A stretch of 64,000 nt of DNA from Lutibacter sp. GTDB taxonomy: Bacteria > Bacteroidota > Bacteroidia > Flavobacteriales > Flavobacteriaceae. Below, piece by piece: positions 42,939 to 49,868 of this stretch. The stretch spans positions 1 through 64,000 of the forward strand of contig NZ_JAUYUD010000017.1 of the NCBI RefSeq assembly GCF_030692605.1, in the 5' to 3' direction. The notes beneath the pieces are model-generated. The model made no database searches and was not told where the DNA came from. It saw only the letters and a program-made list of their open reading frames with translations. Within the stretch, counting starts at the first letter, position 1. Every line of letters starts with the position of its first letter. A program made the translations under genes and the position numbers.

Positions 42939-42987
42939 AAAAACGCCTTAAAGAAATTCTTTAAGGCGTTTTTTTATGTGGTTTTAT
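42939..42987. terminator. Bidirectional terminator; right copy of the island-flanking repeat
   Basis: Perfect inverted repeat AACGCCTTAAAGA / TCTTTAAGGCGTT with A- and T-runs on the two sides. It serves the OmpA-like gene and the convergent DEAD-box gene. It matches 26072-26120 at 46 of 49 positions; 42957-42987 is identical to 26090-26120. Confidence 0.88.
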
Positions 42988-43005
42988 GCTTTTAATTTGG
43001 CGGGA

Positions 43006-44331
43006 TTACTTCCGCTTTTGTCCGCGTGTGAGCGGTTTTTTGTATTTTTTCGCAATTTCTCTTCGATACGAACCGCCTAAATTTGTTTTTTTGTTTTTAT
43101 CTTTCTTTTCGTGAAAACCGGAACCAATAGTTGTTGAGCGTCTGTCATTATTACTTTCTCGAATTGATTTAGGCATTTCTTCATCAATCATTGCTTCAGA
43201 AATTTCAATGGTTAAAGGAAGATCTAATACTTCAATTTCAGTAAACATTAAAACTTCGATTTCACTCAAATACTCAGCTTCTTCTTCAGTAAATAATGAT
43301 ATTGATGTTCCTTTTTGCTCAGCTCTACCTGTTCTTCCAATTCTGTGAATATAATTTTCAGGCTTTTTAGGAATATTAAAATTGATTACATGGCTTACAT
43401 TCGTTAAATCGATTCCACGTGCAACAATATCAGTTGCAATTAAAAAGGAGAAAAGATTATTTTCAAAATTATGAACTGATCGTAATCTGTAATTTTGAGT
43501 TTTGTTTGAATGTATTACTTGTGTTTGTTTTGGGAATGCAAGTTCAAATTCATTAAATAAAATGGTAGCCTGATTTTTATTTTTTACAAATATCAATACT
43601 TTTCTAAAGGTAGTTTTATCTTTTAAAAGTGTTGTTAAAAAGTTAACTTTGGTATAAAAATTAGGTACTGGATAAGCTAGTTGGGTTATTGTATCCAACG
43701 GACTACCGCTAGCTGAAACTTCAATTTTTATGGGAGATTTAAAGAATTCGTTTAATAATTTATCTACTTCAAAAGTTAAGGTTGCAGAAAATAATATATT
43801 CTGACGGTTTTTTGGCAACAAATCGAGCAACGTAATTAGTTGAGGTCTAAAACCTAAATCTAACATTTCATCAACTTCATCGATCACTAATTTTCGAATA
43901 GTTTTTAATTTTAAAATACCATCTAAGGTCAGATCTAATAACCTACCTGGAGTAGCAACCAAAATGTCTAACCCAGCAAAAACAACTTGTTTATCGTTAT
44001 TTATATTAGTACCACCATAAATTCCGGCATATCTAATATTTATATAAGGTGTTAATTTTTTTAGTTCTTCAACAACTTGAACTACTAATTCTCTTGTTGG
44101 AACCACAATTAAAACACGTGGATGTTTTTGTTTTGAAAATGTAATTTGTCTAAGAATAGGTAATAAATAAGCGTATGTTTTACCTGTTCCAGTTTGAGCA
44201 ATTCCAATAACATCTTTACTACTCATTATTACAGAAAATGCTTTTTCTTGAATAGGTGTTGGTGTAACAAATCCCATATCATCCAAGGCATTTAATAAGG
44301 ATCGGTTTAAATTTAAGTCAGAAAAAGTCAT
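43006..44331 (-). CDS. DEAD-box RNA helicase (DEVD variant)
   Basis: 441 residues with the complete helicase motif set: Q motif (FVTPTPIQEKA), I (AQTGTGKT), Ia (PTRELVVQV), TPGRLLDL, II (VIDEVDEMLD), III (SATL), and VI (HRIGRTGRAEQKG). Motif II is DEVD rather than DEAD, a tolerated change of the third residue. The C-terminal ~60 residues are basic (KKYKKPLTRGQKRK) and likely bind RNA. It remodels RNA, perhaps in ribosome assembly or cold growth, but no specific orthologue is assignable. It is convergent with the island and has a strong promoter (44348-44376). Confidence 0.93.
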   Translation of the reverse strand: MTFSDLNLNRSLLNALDDMGFVTPTPIQEKAFSVIMSSKDVIGIAQTGTGKTYAYLLPILRQITFSKQKHPRVLIVVPTRELVVQVVEELKKLTPYINIRYAGIYGGTNINNDKQVVFAGLDILVATPGRLLDLTLDGILKLKTIRKLVIDEVDEMLDLGFRPQLITLLDLLPKNRQNILFSATLTFEVDKLLNEFFKSPIKIEVSASGSPLDTITQLAYPVPNFYTKVNFLTTLLKDKTTFRKVLIFVKNKNQATILFNEFELAFPKQTQVIHSNKTQNYRLRSVHNFENNLFSFLIATDIVARGIDLTNVSHVINFNIPKKPENYIHRIGRTGRAEQKGTSISLFTEEEAEYLSEIEVLMFTEIEVLDLPLTIEISEAMIDEEMPKSIRESNNDRRSTTIGSGFHEKKDKNKKTNLGGSYRREIAKKYKKPLTRGQKRK

Positions 44332-44347
44332 TAAAAAGTATTTTTTG

Positions 44348-44377
44348 CAAATGTAATACTTAATTAATTAAAACAAA
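44348..44377 (-). promoter_or_regulatory. DEAD-box gene promoter (TTTG-N18-TACATTTG)
   Basis: On the minus strand, TTTG (44377-44374) lies 18 bases before TACATTTG (44355-44348). Both elements match the Bacteroidota consensus. The start codon is 16 bases further on. Confidence 0.7.
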
Positions 44378-44499
44378 GAGTAGTAGAATAGTGTGAAAAA
44401 TAAGACGAAATAAATAAATAAAATTATTATTTAGAAGGAATGTAGGTTGGTATGTGTTAATATGAGTGTTTTAAAATTAGGAATGGTAGCGCATAAGTC

Positions 44500-44535
44500 A
44501 AAAAAAAGCTCAAAGATTTTATATCTATGAGCTTT
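44500..44535 (-). terminator. Terminator of the 168-residue gene
   Basis: On the minus strand, AAAGCTCA...TTGAGCTTT stem followed by a T-run (A-run 44500-44507 on the plus strand), 20 bases after the stop codon. Confidence 0.7.
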
Positions 44536-44554
44536 ACCCAACTAAAACTAAATT

Positions 44555-45061
44555 TCAACCTTTGTTGTACAAGTCAACAAGTTCCTTAATGTCTGAATTA
44601 TTTTCAGAACTAATTTGATGTGATACTGCTTGTGAGTTGCTTAAAAAATCTCCAATTACTTTTTTGAATTTTGAAGAAGAAGATGGAACTTTTATAAGTT
44701 CATCATATACTTTTTCAATATAATGAATAGTCAATCCATTGTAATTTCTTTCGTAAAGATTCAATTTTGGTCCTGCAACAATTTTTTTAACCATAATCAT
44801 TTCTCCACTATTATAAATACGTGTAAAAGTATCATTTCCTCTAGTATAACATTTTATACTTTCAATAGCAGGTTTTTGCTCATTACCATTTTTATCGATA
44901 TAGGTAATTTGAAGTAAACTTTTAAAATCGCTTACATTCTTAATGTCAACATCCGAAATAGTATCATAACGACAGGTTATAATGGTTCCTTTCGAAAATT
45001 CTTGTGCCATACTTTTTACTGAAATTACAAGTAAAGCAATTAATAATATTTTTGTTTTCAT
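44555..45061 (-). CDS. Secreted protein of unknown function (168 aa)
   Basis: 168 residues, not recognised. Signal peptide MKTKILLIALLVISVKSMAQ. The body reads as beta structure (GTIITCRYDTISD, DFKSLLQITYIDKNGNEQKP, IESIKCYTRGNDTFTRIY), then a helical C-terminal part (FKKVIGDFLSNSQAVS, DIKELVDLYNKG). Two Cys are present. It is likely periplasmic. It is monocistronic with its own terminator. Its promoter region holds a perfect 32-bp palindrome immediately upstream of a TATATTTG -7 element, so expression is probably controlled by a dimeric DNA-binding protein. Divergent from clpP. Confidence 0.75.
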   Translation of the reverse strand: MKTKILLIALLVISVKSMAQEFSKGTIITCRYDTISDVDIKNVSDFKSLLQITYIDKNGNEQKPAIESIKCYTRGNDTFTRIYNSGEMIMVKKIVAGPKLNLYERNYNGLTIHYIEKVYDELIKVPSSSSKFKKVIGDFLSNSQAVSHQISSENNSDIKELVDLYNKG

Positions 45062-45101
45062 GGTATAACTGTTAATTTTTTGATAATCATTTTTGACACA
45101 T

Positions 45102-45109
45102 CAAATATA
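45102..45109 (-). promoter_or_regulatory. -7 element of the 168-residue gene
   Basis: The minus strand reads TATATTTG, a full TAnnTTTG match, 40 bases before the start. The adjoining palindrome occupies the place of the -33 element. Confidence 0.5.
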
Positions 45110-45110
45110 A

Positions 45111-45142
45111 TCAATTTTATTATGCGCGCATAATAAAATTGA
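45111..45142. promoter_or_regulatory. Perfect 32-bp palindrome, candidate operator
   Basis: Arms TCAATTTTATTATGCG and CGCATAATAAAATTGA are exact reverse complements with no loop, centred on GCGC. It lies in the divergent region between the 168-residue gene and clpP, one base upstream of a -7 element. No T-run follows on either strand, which argues against a terminator. Confidence 0.75.
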
Positions 45143-45261
45143 TAAAAAAAAGTATTTTTTTAAACGAAAAAATTTGGTTGTATTTATTCAATAATTGATT
45201 TAACTTTTTAATAAAGAAATACTTCTTATCTTTACAAACTAAAATTTAAAAACCCTGTAAA

Positions 45262-45921
45262 ATGGATTACGGAAAAGAATTTAAAAAATTTGCTACCAAA
45301 CATCAAGGTATTAGTAGTATGTATTATGATAAGTTAGTGAGTAGTGTTACACCATATATTATTGAGGAACGACAATTAAACGTTGCACAAATGGATGTTT
45401 TTTCTCGTTTAATGATGGATAGAATAATATTTTTAGGAACAGGAATAGACGATTATGTGGCAAATATAATTCAAGCTCAGTTGTTGTTTTTGGAAAGCGT
45501 AGATAATTCTAAAGATATTTCTATTTATATAAATTCTCCAGGAGGTGGCGTTTATGCCGGTTTAGGAATTTATGACACCATGCAATTTATAAAACCCGAA
45601 GTTTCAACAATTTGTACTGGTATGGCAGCTTCAATGGGAGCGGTGTTAATGTGTGCTGGCGAAAAGGGTAAACGTTCAGCGTTGCCACATTCGCGTATTA
45701 TGATTCATCAACCATTAGGAGGTGCACAAGGGCAAGCTAGTGATATTGAAATTACTGCACGTGAAATTATGAAACTGAAAGATGAATTATATCAAATAAT
45801 TTCAAAGCATTCTGGACAAACTATGGATAAGGTTCATGCAGATTCTGATAGAGATTATTGGATGAAGGCTGATGAAGCTTTAGCATACGGTATGATTGAC
45901 GAAATTTTAATTAGAAAATAA
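45262..45921 (+). CDS. clpP: ATP-dependent Clp protease proteolytic subunit
   Basis: 219 residues. Serine peptidase forming the ClpP double heptamer. The catalytic triad is visible: Ser in GMAASMGAVLMCAG (~residue 124), His in SRIMIHQPLGG (~148) and Asp in DRDYWM (~197). SPGGGVYAGLGIYDTMQ and GGAQGQASDIEI are family signatures. A 25-residue N-terminal extension precedes the core. clpX starts 25 bp later. The upstream region shows only a near match, TATCTTTA (45227-45234). Confidence 0.97.
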   Translation: MDYGKEFKKFATKHQGISSMYYDKLVSSVTPYIIEERQLNVAQMDVFSRLMMDRIIFLGTGIDDYVANIIQAQLLFLESVDNSKDISIYINSPGGGVYAGLGIYDTMQFIKPEVSTICTGMAASMGAVLMCAGEKGKRSALPHSRIMIHQPLGGAQGQASDIEITAREIMKLKDELYQIISKHSGQTMDKVHADSDRDYWMKADEALAYGMIDEILIRK

Positions 45922-45946
45922 TATTTAAGTAAAAACCACATAGATT

Positions 45947-47185
45947 ATGGCGAAAGATGAAGTATTAGAATGTTCATTTTGTGGAAGAAAAAAACCTGAA
46001 ACCGACTTGCTTATTGCTGGGCTAGATGCTCATATTTGCGATAAATGTATTGAACAAGCCCATGGAATAGTTATGGAAGAAATTGCAGAGAACAAACCTA
46101 CTGCATTTTCTACTGATTTGATTTTAAAAAAACCTAAAGATATTAAGGAATTTATTGATCAATATATGATTGGTCAGGATCAAGCAAAACGTGTTATGGC
46201 TGTTGCGGTATACAATCACTATAAAAGATTGCTTCAACCTGCATCAAAAGAAGAAGAAATTGAAATTGAAAAGAGTAACATTATAATTGTAGGAGATACT
46301 GGAACTGGAAAAACATTAATAGCAAGAACCATTGCGCGCATGTTAAATGTTCCTTTTTGTATTGTTGATGCTACCGTTTTAACTGAGGCTGGTTATGTTG
46401 GAGAAGATGTTGAGACTATATTAACTAGGTTATTACAAGCTGCTGATTATGATGTTAAAAAGGCTGAAAAAGGAATTGTTTTTATTGATGAGATAGACAA
46501 AATTGCACGTAAAGGAGATAATCCTTCAATTACAAGAGATGTCTCAGGTGAAGGTGTTCAACAAGCATTATTAAAATTATTGGAAGGTGCTGTTGTGAAT
46601 GTGCCACCAAAAGGAGGAAGAAAACATCCAGATCAAAAGTTTATTGAGGTTGATACAACAAATATTTTATTTATTGCTGGTGGAGCATTTTCAGGCATAG
46701 ATAAAGTAATTGGGAAAAGATTAAATAGGCAAGCCGTAGGTTATAGTGCTTCTATTAAAGAAAATAAAATAGAACAAAATAATTTACTTCAATATATTGT
46801 CCCTAAAGATTTAAAAGATTTCGGATTAATTCCAGAAATTATAGGAAGGTTACCTGTGTTAACACATATGGATCCGTTAGACGCTTTAACATTGAGAGCC
46901 ATTTTAACCGAACCTAAAAATTCCATTATTAAACAATACGAGAAATTATTTGAAATGGATGGAATTAAATTTAGCATTAAAGAAAGCGCGTTGGAATTTA
47001 TTGTAGAAAAAGCTGTAGAATATAAGTTAGGGGCGAGAGGATTACGATCTTTATGTGAAGCAATATTGACCGATGCAATGTTTGAACTTCCTGGTTCTGA
47101 AGAAAAAGAACTGGTGGTTTCTAAACAATATGCCGAAGATAAAATAAATAAATCCACGTTAAAAAGGCTGAAAGCAGTTTCTTAA
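45947..47185 (+). CDS. clpX: ClpX ATPase, specificity subunit of ClpXP
   Basis: 412 residues. The N-terminal zinc-binding domain has C9-x2-C12 and C31-x2-C34 (CSFC, CDKC). AAA+ core: Walker A GDTGTGKT (~117-124), Walker [10 protein letters not shown], the pore loop [11 protein letters not shown], sensor text [11 protein letters not shown] and the IGF-like loop region for ClpP docking further on (~residue 265-275, not clearly identifiable). It unfolds tagged substrates and feeds them into ClpP. Co-transcribed with clpP. Length matches other bacterial ClpX. Confidence 0.97.
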   Translation: MAKDEVLECSFCGRKKPETDLLIAGLDAHICDKCIEQAHGIVMEEIAENKPTAFSTDLILKKPKDIKEFIDQYMIGQDQAKRVMAVAVYNHYKRLLQPASKEEEIEIEKSNIIIVGDTGTGKTLIARTIARMLNVPFCIVDATVLTEAGYVGEDVETILTRLLQAADYDVKKAEKGIVFIDEIDKIARKGDNPSITRDVSGEGVQQALLKLLEGAVVNVPPKGGRKHPDQKFIEVDTTNILFIAGGAFSGIDKVIGKRLNRQAVGYSASIKENKIEQNNLLQYIVPKDLKDFGLIPEIIGRLPVLTHMDPLDALTLRAILTEPKNSIIKQYEKLFEMDGIKFSIKESALEFIVEKAVEYKLGARGLRSLCEAILTDAMFELPGSEEKELVVSKQYAEDKINKSTLKRLKAVS

Positions 47186-47294
47186 TTTTTAACAAACCTT
47201 GTAAAATAGCTAATTTAAAGAAGAATAATTGTCAGTCAAAATTTCTTAAAAAAGATGAGATTGTCAAAAATTTAAAACCTTTTTAATTAGCTTT

Positions 47295-47302
47295 TATTTT
47301 TG
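47295..47302 (+). promoter_or_regulatory. Candidate -7 element for dnaG
   Basis: TATTTTTG matches TAnnTTTG, 44 bases before the dnaG TTG start. A TTG lies 31 bp upstream, too far for the usual spacing. Confidence 0.35.
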
Positions 47303-47346
47303 CGACAAATTATTGTATTTTTATAAATTATAATAACAAAATTACC

Positions 47347-49326
47347 TTGATTTTAAGAAGTACCATAGATAAAGTTTTTGAAACGGCTCAGGTTGAAGAA
47401 GTTATTGGGGAGTTTGTTAACTTAAAGAAATCTGGAAGCAATTTCAAAGGTTTAAGTCCTTTTTCAGAAGAGCGGACTCCTTCTTTTATGGTATCTCCAG
47501 TAAAACAAATTTGGAAAGACTTTAGCACAGGCAAAGGAGGAAATGTAGTTACGTTTTTAATGGAACATGAGCATTATTCCTATCCAGAGGCTATTAAGTA
47601 CCTTGCGAAAAAATACAATATCGAAATTGAAGAAACTGAACAAACTGATGTTCAAAAAATTGAAGCCGATGAACGTGAAAGTATGTTTATTGTTTCAGAA
47701 TTTGCAAGAGATTATTTTCATAAAATATTACTTCATAGTGAAGAAGGTAAAGCTATTGGATTAAGTTATTTTAAAGAAAGAGGTTTTCGCCAAGAAATAA
47801 TTGAGAAATTTCAATTAGGGTATTCATTAAATGAATGGGAAGCTTTTACCACAGAAGCCTTAAACAGTGGATATAATTTAAAATATTTAGAATCTTCGGG
47901 CTTAACTATTGTAAAACAAAATGATGTAATATTTGATGAAACTAAACATTTTGACCGATTTAAAGGAAGAGTAATGTTCCCTATTCATAGTATGAGCGGT
48001 AGGGTTTTGGGTTTTGGGGGAAGAATTTTAACTAGTGATAAAAAAGCTTCAAAATATGTTAATTCACCTGAAAGTCTCATATATCATAAGAGCAACATTT
48101 TATACGGGTTACATTTTGCTAAACAGCAAATTGCTAAAGAAGATAATTGTTTTTTAGTAGAAGGTTATACAGATGTCATTACATTGTTTCAAAATGGTAT
48201 AGAAAACGTAGTTTCATCTTCAGGAACAGCACTTACTGAAAATCAGATTAGGTTAATAAATAGGCTCACAAAAAACATTACTATTTTATTTGATGGTGAC
48301 GCGGCAGGCGTAAGAGCTTCATTTAGAGGAATCGATCTTATTTTGGAGCAAGGTATGAATGTTAAAGTGGTGTCTTTTCCTGATGGTGATGATCCCGATA
48401 GTTTTGCTAAAAAAGTTACTTCAGAAGAATTAAAAGATTATTTAGACCATAACGCTCAAGATTTTATAAATTTTAAGGTATCTCTATTAATGGAAGATGC
48501 TCAGAGCGATCCTGTTAAAAAAGCTGGTTTAATTAGAGATATTGTTATTAGTATTGCTAAAATTCCTGATAGAATTCAACGCGAAGTTTATTTGAAAGAA
48601 TGTTCCAGAATTATGGATATTTCTGAAAACGTGCTGTTTAATGAGTTGGCACAAATTGATAAGAAGGAATTTAGAGATGCCAATGCCGCATACCAACAAG
48701 AAAAACCATTAGCTCCTGTTTTACAGAAAACAGCACAAATTGTGGAAGTTGATGAACTTAAAAAATATGAAAGAGAAATAATAAAAATTTTATTATTGTA
48801 TGGTAATAATACTGTAAATTTTGTTGATTTTGTGGCTGGGGAAGAGTTTGATGAATCGGAGGTTGAAAAATCAAAAAAGGTGAAATTTAGCAATGAAGTT
48901 TCTAAAGAAATTTACCTTAATCTTCAAGATGATGAAATTGAATTTACCGATGAATTGTTCAAGCAAATTTATTATGACGTAATTCTTCAATTGAATCAAG
49001 AAAAAACAATTTCTGTAGATGAATTAATAAATGGAACCAATATTGACATTGCGAACTTAGTCACTAATATTATTATGGATGAAGAAAAATATGTTTTGAG
49101 CGATTGGGAACGGAAAGATATTTTTATAAAAACTAAAGAAAGCGACATCTCAAAAATGGTTTTAGATGCTATTTATAATTTAAGAAGAGTATTAATTGAA
49201 CAAAAAATAAATAATTTAATTGCAAATGAAAATGAAAACCTAGATAGTCAACAAATACTGGAAACAATTAAAAATTACACCAATTTAAAATTACGACTTT
49301 TTGAACGTCTTAATCGAGTTGTTTAA
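47347..49326 (+). CDS. dnaG: DNA primase with degenerate zinc-binding domain
   Basis: 659 residues; the start is TTG, as no in-frame ATG lies upstream before non-coding sequence and the text ILRSTIDKVFETAQVEEVIG is the standard primase beginning. In the zinc-binding domain the usual CPFH and CFGCG ligands read SPFS (37-40) and DFSTG (58-62), so all four metal ligands are gone although the surrounding fold text (ERTPSFMVSP, GKGGNVVTFLMEHE) is kept. The TOPRIM domain (~255-345) is intact with EGYTDVI and FDGDAAGVRAS. The C-terminal region binds DnaB helicase. It makes RNA primers at the replication fork. Its stop overlaps the convergent SPOR gene by 4 bp. Confidence 0.95.
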   Translation: MILRSTIDKVFETAQVEEVIGEFVNLKKSGSNFKGLSPFSEERTPSFMVSPVKQIWKDFSTGKGGNVVTFLMEHEHYSYPEAIKYLAKKYNIEIEETEQTDVQKIEADERESMFIVSEFARDYFHKILLHSEEGKAIGLSYFKERGFRQEIIEKFQLGYSLNEWEAFTTEALNSGYNLKYLESSGLTIVKQNDVIFDETKHFDRFKGRVMFPIHSMSGRVLGFGGRILTSDKKASKYVNSPESLIYHKSNILYGLHFAKQQIAKEDNCFLVEGYTDVITLFQNGIENVVSSSGTALTENQIRLINRLTKNITILFDGDAAGVRASFRGIDLILEQGMNVKVVSFPDGDDPDSFAKKVTSEELKDYLDHNAQDFINFKVSLLMEDAQSDPVKKAGLIRDIVISIAKIPDRIQREVYLKECSRIMDISENVLFNELAQIDKKEFRDANAAYQQEKPLAPVLQKTAQIVEVDELKKYEREIIKILLLYGNNTVNFVDFVAGEEFDESEVEKSKKVKFSNEVSKEIYLNLQDDEIEFTDELFKQIYYDVILQLNQEKTISVDELINGTNIDIANLVTNIIMDEEKYVLSDWERKDIFIKTKESDISKMVLDAIYNLRRVLIEQKINNLIANENENLDSQQILETIKNYTNLKLRLFERLNRVV

Positions 49327-49694
49327 AATTTATCTTCAGTTACAATTGCCCCTATAAATTGAATTTTAATTAAATTCAATGCTCTATCAGCTTCTAACCT
49401 TGTTTTAAAATTTATTACTTGAGTTTTCCATTCAGGAGATTTATATGTAACCTTGGTTTGATATTCTGGAAAAAGAGCATCAAAATTTAATTTTGTTTTA
49501 TAAGCTTGAGTCTCATTTCCAGTATAAAGTTGAATTTTATAGGTAGAAAAATTTTTACTTATTTTATTATGGCTTCTTTTTTGTTCAATTAATTCAGCTA
49601 TTTTCTCATTTTCTGATTGGGAATAACAGGTGTTTATTCCTAATAAAACGCTGAGTAAAATTAGAATAATTGAAGTATTTAAGGATTTTTTCAT
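49323..49694 (-). CDS. Small secreted SPOR-like protein
   Basis: 123 residues. Signal peptide to CYSQ (~26). Residues ~45-120 have a SPOR-like pattern: FSTYKIQLYTGNETQAYKTK, then WKTQVINFKTRLEADRALNLIK and IGAIVTED. SPOR domains bind denuded peptidoglycan, so a periplasmic location near the septum or wall is possible. The homology call is from pattern only, and the sequence is shorter than many SPOR proteins. It is convergent with dnaG (4-bp overlap) and divergent from actA. Confidence 0.7.
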   Translation of the reverse strand: MKKSLNTSIILILLSVLLGINTCYSQSENEKIAELIEQKRSHNKISKNFSTYKIQLYTGNETQAYKTKLNFDALFPEYQTKVTYKSPEWKTQVINFKTRLEADRALNLIKIQFIGAIVTEDKF

Positions 49695-49821
49695 GTTAAA
49701 ATTAATTTTTAGTCAAAATTATAGCTATTCACTTAATTTGCAATGCAAAGATGTGTTATTTAGAATCATTATAAATTACAATTAACGGTATCTTTACACT
49801 TTTAGTTTTATTATTTAATAC

Positions 49822-49829
49822 TATTTTTG
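49822..49829 (+). promoter_or_regulatory. Candidate -7 element of the act operon
   Basis: TATTTTTG matches TAnnTTTG, 39 bases before the first possible actA ATG. No well-spaced TTG. Confidence 0.4.
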
Positions 49830-49868
49830 TCAAATCGTTTAAAAATGACATAAGTCATATACTTTTAA

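Larger units (their letters stand above)
26121..42987. other. Candidate genomic island with nine genes between direct repeats
   Basis: A ~16.9-kb block bounded by two copies of one terminator sequence, located between tig and the DEAD-box gene. Genes inside share G+C-richer codons than both flanks: hand counts of single lines give 27/60 G+C at 31801-31860 against 17/60 at 25501-25560 in tig. All nine genes point the same way and read as one unit: regulator, sensor, and envelope proteins. No integrase, transposase or tRNA is present, so the means of entry is unknown. Boundaries are inferred from the repeats. Confidence 0.65.

Noticed and set aside
26121-42987. Polysaccharide utilisation locus controlled by the propeller kinase
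   Set aside because: No SusC/SusD pair, glycoside hydrolase, lyase or sulfatase is encoded; the kinase is separate from its regulator and LytTR-linked.
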